A DNA stretch of 64,000 bases from Dama dama (taxonomy: Eukaryota > Chordata > Mammalia > Artiodactyla > Cervidae). Location: contig NC_083697.1 in NCBI RefSeq assembly GCF_033118175.1, positions 24,526,001-24,590,000 of the forward strand. Direction: 5' to 3'. Under the pieces are notes generated by a model. It ran no database searches, was not told where the DNA came from, and saw nothing but the letters and a program-made list of their open reading frames with translations. The position numbers and the translations under genes were made by a program. Positions 22,852 to 34,732 of this stretch are shown in pieces. Position 1 is the stretch's first letter; each line of letters begins with the position of its first letter.

Positions 22852-22973
22852 AAACTAGTTTTTTCATACTGTATTACTGTTTTTAAACTGGTCAATACTA
22901 ATTTTGTGTGTAGGTTTGTAAATGAGATTGTACTTAATTTTCCTGTTTGGTGCTGGTTTTGTCATGTATTACA

Positions 22974-23510
22974 GAAGGAAAGTTACGACCAACCTAGATA
23001 GCATATTAAAAAGCAGAGACATTACTTTGCCAACAAAGGTCTGTCTAGTCAAGGCTATGGTTTTTCCAGTGGTCATGTATGGATGTGAGAGTTGGACGGT
23101 GAAGAAAGCTGAGCACCGAAAGATTGATGCTCTTGAACTGTGGTGTTGGAGAAGACTCTTGAGAGTCCCTTGGACTGCAAGGAGATCTAACCAGTCCATC
23201 CTAAAGGAGATAAGTCCTGGGTGTTCATTGGAAGGACTGATGCTGAAGCTGAAACTCCAATACTTTGGCCACCTTATGTGAAGAGTTGACTCATTGGAAA
23301 ATACCCTGATGCTGGGAGGGACTAGGGGCAGGAGGAGAAGGGGACGACAGAGGATGAGATGGCTGGATGGCATCACCGACTCAATGGACATGAGTTTGAG
23401 TAAACTCCGGGAGTTGGTGATGGACAAGGAGGCCTGGCATGCTGCGGTTCATGGGGTCGCAAAGAGTCGGACATGACTGAGCGAATGAACTGAACTGAAC
23501 ATCCAAAACT
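22974..23510 (+). mobile_element. BovB LINE 3' end, plus strand
   Basis: Opens mid reverse-transcriptase (RKVTTNLDSILKSRDITLP, YGCESWTVKKAEHRKIDA; open to 23281) and ends with the tail GGACATGACTGAGCGAATG plus GAACTGAACTGAAC. Heavily 5'-truncated. Confidence 0.95.
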
Positions 23511-24219
23511 GAACAGAGGTCTGGGAAGATAAGTTAATTGTGTCCTGGGAAATTGTGTGTGTGTACATCTCTCTTTAGGGGGAGTGGATTTAAAGAGGTT
23601 GGGGAAAAAGGTTGGAACTTGGATTCTGGAGGGCTTTGAATAGATTTTAAAGAAATTTTTTCTTTGTTCTGTGAGGAAGTTATTCGGGTTTATGTATAAT
23701 AGAGGAATAATTTGATTTGTGCTTTGAAAACTGGAGATGAGAAAAGTGTTGCCTCAAGCAGAGAGACTGAATATGAAAATAAAAAAAAAGAACAATTGGA
23801 TTTAGAGCCACTGGATATCATGACCTTTTCGAGAACAGCATAAGAAGACAGTCATTAGCGTGAAAATGAGTAAGACAGCTATTAGGTCATTAGGAAATTT
23901 TGAAAGGAAGCTTCATAGAATGTCCCATAGTGTTGTAAAAACAATAGCCACACTGTTCAAGAAGTGTTGCTTTCCTAGGCAGACATGGATAAAAATTAGC
24001 CATAAAGAGAATGGAGGTGCTTATTAGGTGAGATTGTACTTACTGATACAGTGATGATGTGCAGCAAAATGTCGGGAAAGATTAGAAGTATAATTTGTCC
24101 CTCAAATGTTATCACATAGCAAGTAGATTTTTTTTCACTCTTTATGAATGATTGATGCACTTGTGACTTATCACTAGAGTGAGGCCAAGAATATAAGCCC
24201 AAGCTCATCGATTAGAGAG
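23511..24219. other. Unassigned DNA
   Basis: Purine-rich text including GGAGGGCTTTGAATAG, which recalls an old mammalian repeat, but I cannot assign it. A short GT run lies at 23555-23564. Confidence 0.4.
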
Positions 24220-24395
24220 ACATACTGCCCACGGATCCACTATATAGTACCGGGGGGACTATACTCAATACTTGGTAATAACCTATAAAGGAAAAGAATT
24301 TGAAAAAATATGTTTATGTATAACTGAACTGATTGCTGAACACCTGAAACTAAGACAACATTGTAAATCAACTATACTTCAATTTTAAAAAATTT
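24220..24395 (+). repeat. Older cetartiodactyl L1 3' end
   Basis: TAACTGAACTGATTGCTGAA, CACCTGAAACTAAGACAACA and TTGTAAATCAACTATACTTC are the terminal 3' UTR of an older L1 subfamily, ending in an A/T-rich tail. Confidence 0.8.
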
Positions 24396-24454
24396 CAGAA
24401 TGCAAAGGGGAAAAGAAGTCCTGCTTAAGTTCCCTCGGGATGGTTTGGTTGACT

Positions 24455-25600
24455 GACTGACCTGCACAGTTGCATGAAAGCCTTTTTTCATAAAATATAA
24501 CACAGATGAAGTATACAAAGCACAAGTGCCTATCTCAATCACCACATGCTGCAAACTTTTGTAACCATCATTTTGAACAATTGAACAATAGAATGTTGTC
24601 CCCACCTTTGAAGCTCTCCCTCCACCAATACTATCCTGTCTCTGCCCCAAATGGGACCACTATTGTTCCTTTCATGGGAATCATCTGTTTGATTTTAGTT
24701 GTGATATGTCTGATAATGCACTTCTAAACAACATAGTTAATTTTTCCTTTGAACTTTATTTAAATGTAAATATGTGTACAGTCCCTGGGTTGGGAAGATC
24801 CCCTGGAGGAGGGCATGGGAACCCACTCCAGAATTCTTGCCTGGAGAATCCCTATGGGCAGAGGAGCCTGGTCAGCTATAGCCCATGGGATTGCAAAGAG
24901 TTGGACACAACTGAGCAAGTGAGTGTAGCGCACGCATACATTATATAATATTTTCTATTTGGCTTCTCTCACTGAATGCTATTTTTAAGATTACATTGTT
25001 GAGTTTAGTTGTAGATTGTTTACCATAGTATTCTATTTATGAACATAGCAAAATTTGTTGTTCATTCTATGGTTGATGGACACAGCACTGCTTTGATTCT
25101 TGGGCGTCTCTTGGGTTGCATATGCGTGCATTTTGGTTGGGTAAGAGTAAAACCAGCCTGTTGAAAATGCTGATTTTCAACTGTGGTAGTTAATAAATGG
25201 TTTTCCAAGATGGTTGAACCATCTTCCCAAGAACACCATAATAGTCTCTATTGGTCTGCATGCTTGCCAAAACCTGGAATTGTCTAGATTTTAGCCAAGT
25301 GGAGGTTGTGCAGTGATACTTTATGTCATTTTACTTTTCATTTTCCTGATTCTGATGAAATTATGCATTTGTTTACATGGTTATTGACTATTTAGATGTC
25401 CTCTTTCCAAAAATACATATTCAATTTTCTTGCCTATTTTTCTGTTGGGTTTTCTGTCTTTGCCTTTTTCTTGTTAGTTTAAGGAATCTCTTTTATTTTA
25501 ACTTACTAGCTCTGTGTTGTATATGTTAAATATATTTTTTCACTCTGTAGTTAGCCTTTTCATGGGTTAGTGGTGTATTTTAATAAATATTAAAATATTT
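24455..25600 (-). mobile_element. Ancient L1M relic: 3' UTR and ORF2 C-terminus
   Basis: Read in reverse it shows the old L1 3' UTR order: a CAAGTGCCTATCTCAATCAC tract, GGAATCATCTGTTTG, then GGCTTCTCTCACTGAATGCT, the conserved end of ORF2, and TTCATTCTATGGTTGATGGA. Frames are destroyed. A SINE interrupts it at 24779-24930. Confidence 0.65.
24779..24930 (+). repeat. Bov-tA SINE, 5'-truncated
   Basis: Starts at AGTCCCTGGGTTGGGAAGAT, just inside the B box, and ends GGACACAACTGAGCAAG. Confidence 0.9.
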
Positions 25601-25714
25601 ATTTTAATACATATTAACATGAACCAATATGAATATGAACCAATTTATGAATCTTTACCTTTATGATTAATGCTTTTTTCTTTTTTGTTTTCATTTTGTA
25701 TTTTTTATGTATTA

Positions 25715-26215
25715 TTTTACTTTTCTAGCTTTATTGTGATTTATTTGACATATAACTTTAAGGTGTGCAATGTATTGATTTGATGCATTTGTAGTTTGTG
25801 AAATGATTACCAGAAAACATTAGCTAACACCTCCATCTCATTTCATAATTATTTGTTTTGTGATGAGAACATTTAAGATCTGTTTCAAGTCACATTTAAC
25901 TCTCTGTGGGCTTAGTCGCCCAGTCATGTCCACTCTTTGTGACCCCGTGAACTGCAGCCCGCCAGGCTCCTTTGTCCTTGGGGATACTCCAGGCAAGAAT
26001 ACTGGAGTGGGTTGCCATGCTCTCCTCCAGGGGATCTTCCCAACCCAGGGATCGAACCCAAGCCTTCTGCATTTCAGGTGGATTCTTTACCATCTGAGCC
26101 ACCAGGGAAGCAGATTCAACTCTCAAATCCAGCGTTATTAGCTATAATCACCATACTGTACATTAGATCCCCAGAACTTTTAAAATTAGTGCTTTTCTTC
26201 ATTACCAGTCTTTCT
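25715..26215 (-). repeat. L1M 3' UTR relic, minus strand, split by a SINE
   Basis: TAGCTTTATTGTGATTTATT, GACATATAAC, TTAAGGTGTGCAATGTATTG, TTAGCTAACACCTCCATCTC and, past the SINE, CATACTGTACATTAGATCCC are the familiar L1M 3' UTR phrases. It may be the 3' end of the L1 at 26232-29878, with about 1.3 kb of ORF2 deleted between. Confidence 0.7.
25904..26113 (-). repeat. Bov-tA SINE
   Basis: Full minus-strand copy ending at GAGCCACCAGGGAAGC. The short duplicate AACTCTC flanks it. Confidence 0.92.
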
Positions 26216-27546
26216 TTTCCTAGTATCCTGAACTGTTTGATTTGATAGGGATCGCATTAAATGTGTAGATTTCTTTGGGTAGTGTGGCTATTTTTAACCT
26301 TAATTCTTCTAGTCTAAGAGCATGGGATATTATTGCATTTCTTTAAATCTTCTTCAGTTTCTTTTATCAGTGTTTTATGATTTTCAGCATGCATCTCTTT
26401 CACCTCCTTGGTCAGGTTTATTCCTAAGTATTTCATTCTTTTGATTCGATTTTAGAAGAGTTGTCTTTTTACTTTCCCTTTCTGATACTTCATTGTTAGT
26501 GTAAAGCATTGCAATGTATTTCTGTATGTTAATCTTGTATCCAGCTACCTTGCTGAATTTGCTTATCATTTCTAGTAGTTTACTTTTTAAAAAAAATCAT
26601 GAGTGAATGTTGAATTTTTCAAATGCTTTTTCTCCACCTATTGAGAGGATCATGTGGTTTTTGTCATTTCTTTTGTTGGTGTGGTGTATCACCTTCCACA
26701 CTTGTATGTGTTGAATCATCCTTGTGAACCTGGGGTGTATCCAGTTTGGTCATGGTGTATGATCTTTCTAATGTATTGTTAAGTTCAGTTTACTAACATT
26801 TGGTTGATAATTTTTGCATCTCTGTTCATCAACAATATTGACCTGTAATTTTCTATTTTGGTAGTGTCACTGTCTGATTTTAGTATCAGGGTAATGGTGG
26901 TTCCACAGAATGACTTGGGGAGAATTCTCTCCTCTTCAGTCTGTTGGAAGAGTTTGGAAAGGATTGGTATAACTTTTCTTTGTATGTTTGGTAGAATTCC
27001 CCAGGGAATTTCCTGGGGAAATTTCCTGGGGAATTTCCCCAGGAAAGCCATCCAGTACTGGACTTTTATTTGCAGGGCGTGTTTTTTTTTTTTTTTTAAT
27101 TACTGATTTTATTTTGCTAGTAGTGATTGGTCTCTTCTTTCTATTTCTTCTTGATTCACTTTTGTTGGGCCGTATGTTTCTAGAAACTTGTCCACTTCTT
27201 CTAGATTGTCCAGATTGTCCATATTATTGTTCATATTATTCTCTTTTTTATTTTTTCAGTATTGACTGTAAATTTTCTGCTATATTGGATACATATATGC
27301 TAACCAGTGTAATATCCTTGTTCTTGTATTGATCCTGTTATCATTACGTAGTATTCTTTATTTCATTTTATGGCCTTTGTTTTAAAGTCTATTTTGTCTG
27401 ATATGAGTATTGCTACACCTAATTTCTTGTCATTTTCATTTGCATTAAATATCTTTTTCCATTCCCTCATTTTCAATCCGTATGTGTCTTTTGCTCTAAA
27501 GTGGGTCTTTTGTGGACAGCATATTGTAGGTTCTTGGTTTATTATG

Positions 27547-27865
27547 GGCTTTCCTGGTGGCTCAGATGGTAAAGAATCTGCCTGCAATGCAGGAGACCCA
27601 GGTTCAATATCTGTGTTGGGAAAATCCCCTGGAGAAAGGAGTGCGTATCCACTCTCGTACTAGTGTAAAGAACCCGCCTGCCAGTGCAGGAAACATAAAA
27701 CACATATGTTTGATCCCTGGGTCAGGAAGATCCCATGGAGAAGGGAGTGGTTACCCATTCCAGTATTCTTGTCTGGAGAATTCCATGGACAGAGGAGCCT
27801 GACAGGCTACAGTCCATGGGGTTGCAAAGGGTCAGACATGACTGAACGACTGACACACACACATA
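27547..27865 (+). repeat. Two adjoining Bov-tA SINE units
   Basis: Unit one (27547-27660) has a head and B-box region and stops after GGAGAAAGGAGTGCG. Unit two (27661-27865) starts inside the head (TAAAGAACCCGCCTGCCAG) and is complete to GACATGACTGAACGACTG plus a CA repeat. Either a head-to-tail pair or an insertion next to an insertion. Confidence 0.85.
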
Positions 27866-28299
27866 CATATATGCTTACTGTGCCTGGATATCTATTTTCT
27901 TCTTTAGGTTTGGAAGTTTTCAGCTAAAATTTCTTCAAATACATTTTCAGTCCCCCTTTTCTTTTTCTCCCTCTTCCTAGGATCTCTGTGGCTTGCTCTT
28001 TATTATCCTTTTTGTCTTATATATTGCTTTCATTTTTTAAAATTTGTCTTTCCATCTGCTCTTCTGATTGGGTAATTTCCCTTATTCTACCTTCCAGGTC
28101 ATGTATTCATTCTTCTGCATTATTTAGCCTGCTGTTTATTGCTTTTAGCTTGGCTTCTGTCCCAACAAATGAGTTTTCTAATATTAGCTGGCTCCTCTCT
28201 ATAGTTTCTGTTTCCTTGCTACAGTGTTTCTACTGATAGCCTTTCTAATTCAATATTTTTATTACCTCTCTTTTGAACCTGGGATCTGGGAGACTGGAG

Positions 28300-29878
28300 A
28301 GAACTGTTTGTTCTTTCAGGGGATTTCTCTCATTCTTTTCATTTGGAGTAGTTCCCCTGCTTCTTCATTTTACTTATGTTTCTCTGGCTCTATGAATTTA
28401 GGAGAAACAGTTATCTACTGTGGTCTCGAAGGGCTGTTTTTATGTGGGAGCATCTCTGTGTAGCCTGTGTGAGTCTCATATTTTTGGTGCAGTGGCTGTT
28501 ATCCCCTTGATTGTGGGGTGATTTGTGTTGCGACCAGAGCCTATGTTGGATATTGAAGTTGTTGGATTAGAAGTCTGCAGATAAGTGTCTGAGCTGCAGT
28601 GTGAGGCCGTCAGGACTGGAGAGCTTCTGCTGGGAGAGGAGAGGAGTCACTGTGTACCTTCCTCAGGAGCTGCCCCCTGGCCAGCGCACTCTGCAGTCTC
28701 CTGTCACCCTCTGTGTGGTCTCAGGAAGTTCACTGTTGTTGGCACTGCCCTGTCTCAGCCTTGTGAACACTGGCAGTCATCTCAGCTGTCGCTTAGGCAC
28801 TGTAATCACAGATTCAGCGGTGCAGATCCACTGGCACAGATTTGCTAAAGCCAAGCAATGGGACCCAGCAAAGCTGCAGGAAGGTGGGCACCTGGAACTG
28901 CCCAGGGAGCTGCGGGGTCAACCCAGACCCCCCCAGACCTGCCTCTGCACGCGCAGGTCCGCACCTCAGAGCTGCCCACACCAGACCCACCCAGCCAGGT
29001 AATCTGCTTGGGTGTCCTGCAGGGCTGAGCTCACGAGGTGCCAGTTGCAGAAATCCTCCAAAGCCGCTGAGCTGTGGCTCAGACTTTAGTCCCGCTTGCA
29101 CAGTCATTGTGTGAGCTCAGTCGTTGTCTGAGCCAATCCCCAGTGGAGCCCCGCTGGGGGCTGACTCGGATTTCAGCCCTGCCTCCACCTGTGGCGGCCT
29201 GTGGCTCTTGTGCATCCTCAGGGTGCATAGAGATGGAGCTGTGCTGGCCTTGAGCACCCTGAGAATGAGGCGGTGAAGGGGGGGCGGAGCGCGTTACTAA
29301 TGGGGTTTCTGTGGCACACCCAGACTCCGTTCTGCTTCCCCCGCAGTGTGGCCCAGGCCACACCGGAGCTTCTCTGGGCTGTCTCTGGGTGGCCAACCTT
29401 AGCCCTCTCCCCACATCTTCCCGCTGGAGCCCAAGTTTCAGCATGCTGCCCCTGCGCGTCCTAGCAGACCCTTGTCAGGGTGGATACAGCGAGATGTGGC
29501 CTGGGCCATCTTTACTGGTGTCTCTCTGTTCCGCCTGCCACGGCTGGCTGCTGCAGTCTCCTGGAGTCTCTGAAGCTCCGCATCTGTCCAGGCTCATCTG
29601 TTGAAGGGACTTCCCAGGGTGACGGAACTGTTTCTCTTTCACAGCTTTCTCCCAGGAGAGCAAGTTCCATCTCAATTCCTTTTTTTTTTTTTCTTTTTTC
29701 TTACCCAGTTATGTGGTGATCTTTCTTGCAGTTTTGGTCACCTGAGATCTTCTGCCAGCATTCTGTAGGTATTCTGTGAGAATTATTCCACACGTAGACA
29801 TATTTTTGATGTATTTTTAGAGGCAGGTGAGTTCCATGTCCTTCTATTTCACCATCTTGATTTCTTTCCTCTATGCTA
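28300..29878 (-). promoter_or_regulatory. L1 5' UTR, GC-rich promoter region (relic)
   Basis: This is the one GC-rich island in the window (about 28560-29690), with several CpGs and no L1 ORF. Its right edge, read on the minus strand, begins AAGAAATCAAGATGGTGAAA and continues with ATACATCAAAAATATGTC and GAATGCTGGCAGAAGATC, matching the layout of cetartiodactyl full-length L1 5' ends. In the family this region is an internal pol II promoter, and many mammalian L1s also have antisense activity. Activity here is not shown. The many overlapping open frames here come from high GC. Confidence 0.7.
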
Positions 29879-30184
29879 CATTCTTTTATTAACATTTAGT
29901 GATCATTTTAAAGATTATAACATACATCCTTATCAAAGTTTAAAGTTGGTTTGTAATTTTATGCTTTTCTTAGTAAAAATCATAGAACATTTCATTTGTC
30001 AATCCACTGAAGTTGGCTATTATTGCTGTGTACTTTATTTCTATATATCTTAAACCTACACAAGGCAATACTATTATTATTGTTCTAAACCATCAATATT
30101 GTATTAGGTGGTATTCTTTCAAAAGTAGGCCTAGGATGAGAATTTGGGAGTAGATTGTCTAGGATAAGCATTCGGGAGTAGATT
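29879..30184. other. Unassigned DNA with a 28-bp tandem duplication
   Basis: AGGATGAGAATTTGGGAGTA plus GATTGTCT (30132-30159) repeats at 30160-30187 as AGGATAAGCATTCGGGAGTA plus GATTGTCT. Otherwise no assignment. Confidence 0.55.
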
Positions 30185-31587
30185 GTCTATAAGGGAGGTG
30201 ATCTCAGAAAGGATGATAGGAAATAAGAAAAGGAAGGGAGAGAATAAAGCCAGTGTCAATGATTTGATTACTATGATAGGCAATTGTGGCTCAGTACTAT
30301 TCAATAAAGAAACTGTGTGGGACACATGTCAGAATCATCCCATGAATGTTGGATGGGGAATGGCTGCTGGTGGTTAAACAGCCCTAGAGCTTTACTGATG
30401 GAGAGTTGCCCCAAGAGTGTTGACTCTTCCTTACTTGTAGGCTATACCTCCTTATAGTGGAGAAGGCTTCTAGGGTGCTAGAGAAAATATTTAGGTAGAG
30501 AAGGAAAGAGAATAAGCACCTGGCAAGGGAAGCTATCAGTGTGTTATAAATTCTCTTCCATTGCATTTGCTCTGGGGGAAATGGTTTAGAGAATCAACAG
30601 TGTCTACAGCAAAGCATCTATTGTGTTATCTAGATACATTCATACCCCATATATTATTTTCCATTCTGTTATTGACACTTTAGGGTGGTGGCTGGCCATT
30701 ATTTCTTAAAGATAAAATAAAGCAAACAAAACCTCAAGCAATGCCTCCCCACCTCCAAAAAAATGCTTTCGGTGAGAATGTTAGCAGAGTAAGCCACAGT
30801 ACTCATTGTTGAAGCTGGTCCCAAGGTGATGCATCTGTGTGTTGCTTCCATCCCTAACACCATGGGCACTCTCTTTATGAACCCATTTCACTAGTAGGAA
30901 TGGCTAAGGACAAAAGCTGGTTTACTTTCACTGGATAAGTTATCTTGTTCCTCAGGATTTTTAGCATCTTCTCTGTTGCAGATATTCTCTGGTAGGCATG
31001 AGTGGGGCGCAAAGATCTGTATAATTGTCCCCACTTCTGTCAGTCTGTCTGTATGCCTCAGACACCCTTTTTTCTCATCCTCTGTAGGTCTACAGTGATG
31101 TATCCTTTTATTTGCTCTCTTTTGGAAAGGATACACTGGTTATCTGAATAGGGGCACAAACAGGAAGCAACTTTGAATCTTTTGACTCTGAGGCTAGCAA
31201 CAGTATCTGAAATTCCAAAGAAAGATGTGGTATTGCTTTTGATTTACTATATTGGATGTTGGGGAGAGTATTAGGGGCTTCACTTGACCCTTTCCACTCT
31301 GGCTGTTAGTCTACAGGTCAGAAAATAATATGAGAGTTCTGAAAGTTGCTAAACATATCTATTCTGATATTGCACTCAGGGACAGGGGAAATTGCCAGGA
31401 GTCGACTCATAGACTCTGAACCGATTACCCTCAGTTTAATAGAGGAGTTCTTATGGCATTTTGTGTCTACTAGTATTAGTGTCAGCTATGAGTCTATATA
31501 CAATTGTTTTGAAAGATCTGGGTATTTCCTTTCCTTCTGTGTTGCTTCCATGAGCAACATAGCACTGACACCATGGGCACTCTTTTT

Positions 31588-32542
31588 CAGTTCAGTTCAG
31601 TTGCTCAGTCGTGTCTGACTCTTTGCGACCTCATGGACTGCAGCATGCCTGGCCCCTTGTCTATCACCAGCTCCTGGAGTTTACTCAAACTCATGTCCAT
31701 TGAGTCGGTGATGCCATCCAACCATCTCATCCTCTGTCATCCCCTTCTCCTCCCGCCTTCAATCTTTCCCAGCATCAGGGTCTTTTCAAATGAGTCAGTT
31801 CTTTGCATCAGGTGGCCAAAGTACTGGAGTTTCAGCTTCAACATCAGTCCTACCAATGAATATTCAGGACTGATTTCCTTTAGGATGGACAGGTTGGATC
31901 TCCTTGCAGTCCAAGGGGCTCGCAGGAGTCTTATCCAAAACCACAGTTCAAAAGCATCAATTCTTCAGTGCTCAGCTTTCTTTATGGTCCAACTCTCACA
32001 TCCATACATGACTACTAGAAAAACCATAGCTTTGACTAGATGGACCTGTGTTAGCAAAGTAATGTCTCTGCTTTTTAATATGCTGTCTAGGTTGGTCATG
32101 GCTTTTCTTCTAAGGAGCAGGCATCTTTTCATTTCATGGCTGCAATCACCATCTGCAGTGATTTTGGAGCCCAAAAAATAAAGTCTGTGACTATTTCCAC
32201 TGTTTCCCCATGTGTTTGCCATGAAGTGATGGGACCAGATGCCATGATCTTAGTTTTCTGAATGTTGAGTTTTAAGCCAACTTTTTCACTCTCCTCTTTC
32301 ACTTTGATCAAGAGGCTCTTTAGTTCTTCTTTGCTTTCAACCATAAGGGTGGTGTCATCTGCATATCTGAGGTTATTGATATTTCTCCCTGTAATCTTGA
32401 TTCCAGCATGTGCTTCATCCAGCCCAGGGTTTCTCATGATGTACTCTGGTAAATAAGCAGGGTTTCTCATGATGTGCTCATGGTAAATAAGCAGGGTGAC
32501 AATATACAGCCTTGATGTACTCCTTTCCCTATTTCCCTATGA
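31588..32542 (-). mobile_element. BovB LINE, about 950 bp, minus strand
   Basis: Tail (TTCAGTTCAGTTCAGTTGCT) on the left. Reverse transcriptase text on the minus strand, including NNLRYADDTTLMVES at 32129-32470, so the YADD box is present but frames are broken. 11-bp duplication GCACTCTTTTT at 31577-31587 and 32543-32553. A local tandem duplication lies at 32428-32496. Confidence 0.95.
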
Positions 32543-33714
32543 GCACTCTTTTTACGAACCCATTATGCTAGCATGTTTCAATCCGAAACTTGATTGCAGG
32601 TCCCTTTATGCATAATGTAATACATATTATATATATTAAAATTTCTCTTGGCTTGTAGCTGAGTGAACTTTAAGTGGAGTTTTTTCTCAGGGGAATTTGA
32701 CGTCCTTTCAGTTGATTGGTTTTCAATTGGTTTAGATTCAGAGATGAGTGAGGAACCAAGGAACCAAAAGTTGGTTGACGCTGGCCTTTGCTCACCAACT
32801 CTTGATCTCTTATGTTTACATATGTTGAGAAACACTCTCTTTGGATGCCCGTCTATCTTGCCTCTGGAAGCAGTATGGTCTTTTAGTCCTTGATATAGGT
32901 TCCAATGGTCAAGGGATCCTGCTTGTTGCTCTTGTCTTCCTACCTACTACAGTAATTATATCCATGTTGCCTCTAATTATTGAGTGCTGAAATCTGGCCT
33001 TTGCTATTCTGAAGTCGTGTCATACATATGGACATTAGAGAGTTCCATAGAAACATACCCTGCAGTCACTCTTGGCCCACAGAAAACAATATCTCTGAGT
33101 TTCTCAGTGTAGCCTCAGTGAAAGGAAGGTCCTTTAGTCCCTCCTGGGAACACAGTCAACCAGTAGATTCTTTGATTTCATGTAATTCATCAACTATAAT
33201 CTTTTTATTTCTTTGAAGTTCCTTGTCTTCAATTGTAGAAGTTCCTTTCTGTAATACTCTTTTATGATAGTCTGGCACAGGGGGTCTAAAACTTTGGTTA
33301 TGAACTAGTTCAGTTTAAAACTTGCCAGTTAATATACGTGCTTCAAAATTAATTGAAATGTTGTTGACACTCATGTTTAGCTTCCTCATATACATGATAA
33401 ATTTCTGTCTTATTTTGAAGTAAAAGACAGTCACATGCTCACTGAAATGTGCTGAATTCAAAGGCATAAAAGACAAGTTGCTGTTTCTCCCTGTCTGCAC
33501 TTTTGCCTCATCATTCCTTAATAAAGTCAAGTTTTTCTTTCTATCCCTCCATCTCCACTCATTTTTGCCCTTAAAGAAACATTTTTTTAAAAGACACATT
33601 TAAATGAGGTTGCATCCAACCTGTATTTCCTACTCCATAAAGCAAGAGATTTCTAAATGAAAATATTAGAGGTTGTTGACCCAACTGATGAGATATCAGT
33701 GCGGGTAATGAAAG

Positions 33715-34446
33715 ATTGCCAGGAGAAATATCAATAACCTCAGAGACGCAGATGACACCACCCTTATGGCAGAAAGTGAAGAAGAACTAAAGAGCCTCTT
33801 GATGAAAGTGAAAGAGGAGAGTGAAAAAGTTGGCTTAAAACTCAACATTCAGAAAACTAAGATCATGGCATCTGGTCCCATCACTTCATGGCAAATAGAT
33901 GGGGAAACAATGGAAACACCAAGAGACTTAATTTTGGGGGCTCCAAAATCACTGCAGCCATGAAATGAAAAGACACTTGCTCCTTGGAAGAAAAGTTATG
34001 ACCAACCTAGACAGCATATTAAAAAGCAGAGACATTACTTTGAAAGCAAAGGTCTGTCTAGTCAAAGCTATGAATTTTTTCAGTAGTCATGTATGGATGT
34101 GAGAGTTGGACTATAAAGAAAGCTGAGTGCCAAAGAATTGATGCTTTTGAACTGTGGTGTTGAAGAAGACTCTTGAGAGTCCCTTGGACTGCAAGGAGAT
34201 CCAACCAGTCCATCCTAAAGGAGATCAGTCCTGAATATTCATTGGTAGGACTGATGTTGAAGCTGAAACTCCAATACTTTGGCTACCTGATGCGAAGAAC
34301 TGACTCCTTGGAAAAGACCCTGATGCTGGGGAAAATTGGGGGCAGGAGGAGAAGGGGATGACAGAGAATGAGATGGTTGGATGGTATCACCGACTCAATG
34401 GACATGCGTTTGAGCAAGCTTTGAGAGTTGGTGATGGACAGGGGCT
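33715..34446 (+). mobile_element. BovB LINE internal segment, both ends truncated
   Basis: Starts ATTGCCAGGAGAAATATCAA just upstream of the YADD region, which here reads RDADDTT. It encodes EELKSLLMKVKEESEKVGLK (33766-33963), with a small deletion near 33950. It ends at GGTGATGGACAGGGG, before the normal tail. Loss of the 3' end is unusual for a retroposon and suggests a later deletion. Confidence 0.9.
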
Positions 34447-34732
34447 CCTGATGGTACCCTTCTGGATTCACCACCACATTTATGTCAGGACAGTGACTCT
34501 TTCAGACTACTCTTAGTAGTGACTAAGCATGTTAAGGGTACTAAGGCAGGATCATTCTGGGCAACTCTTTCAGTGGGCAACTTTGCCTAGGACTGTACCA
34601 CGGTCCTGGACTCTTACTGCCCAATGCTTCTTCCTTCTCTCTATCCTTTATCAGATGTCAGACCCATTTCATAAACAGAAGGCTCTCATTGCCTTCTTTT
34701 GCTTCCTTCCCCAATACATTATGTGTACATTG

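Larger units (their letters stand above)
26232..29878 (-). mobile_element. Older L1 LINE, minus strand, 5' UTR retained, ORF2 3' half deleted
   Basis: On the minus strand: a GC-rich 5' UTR (29878 to about 28300), an ORF1 region (about 28300-27870), two inserted SINEs, then the ORF2 N-terminal two thirds (27545-26232). ORF2 is recognisable from PQKTHFRAKDTYG and AILISDKIDF (27363-27587) and from FCGTTITLILKSDSD and YRSILLMN (26785-27051). Many stops are present. ORF2 jumps directly to L1M 3' UTR text at about 26220. It diverges from the young L1 copies and appears older. It also carries a local palindromic expansion at 27001-27044. Confidence 0.8.
30188..34732. mobile_element. Probable MaLR/ERVL-type internal sequence, interrupted by two BovB copies
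   Basis: Host pieces at about 30188-31576, 32554-33714 and 34447-34732. Phrases such as CTCTTTTGGAAAGGATACAC, TGGTTATCTGAATAGGGGCA, CACTCAGGGACAGGGGAAAT and CCTCAGTTTAATAGAGGAG recall MaLR internal sequences (THE1/MST/MLT). No retroviral frame survives; only short frames remain. An MLT1 LTR adjoins at 34733. I could not fix the strand, so the link to that LTR is inferred. Confidence 0.5.

Noticed and set aside
28585..29604. Overlapping open frames of 80-130 codons in the GC-rich block
   Set aside because: They occur in several frames on both strands, as expected for GC-rich DNA, and lie in an L1 5' UTR.
30188..34732. Possible intact endogenous retrovirus
   Set aside because: No gag, pol or env frame of useful length; only old MaLR-like non-coding text with insertions.
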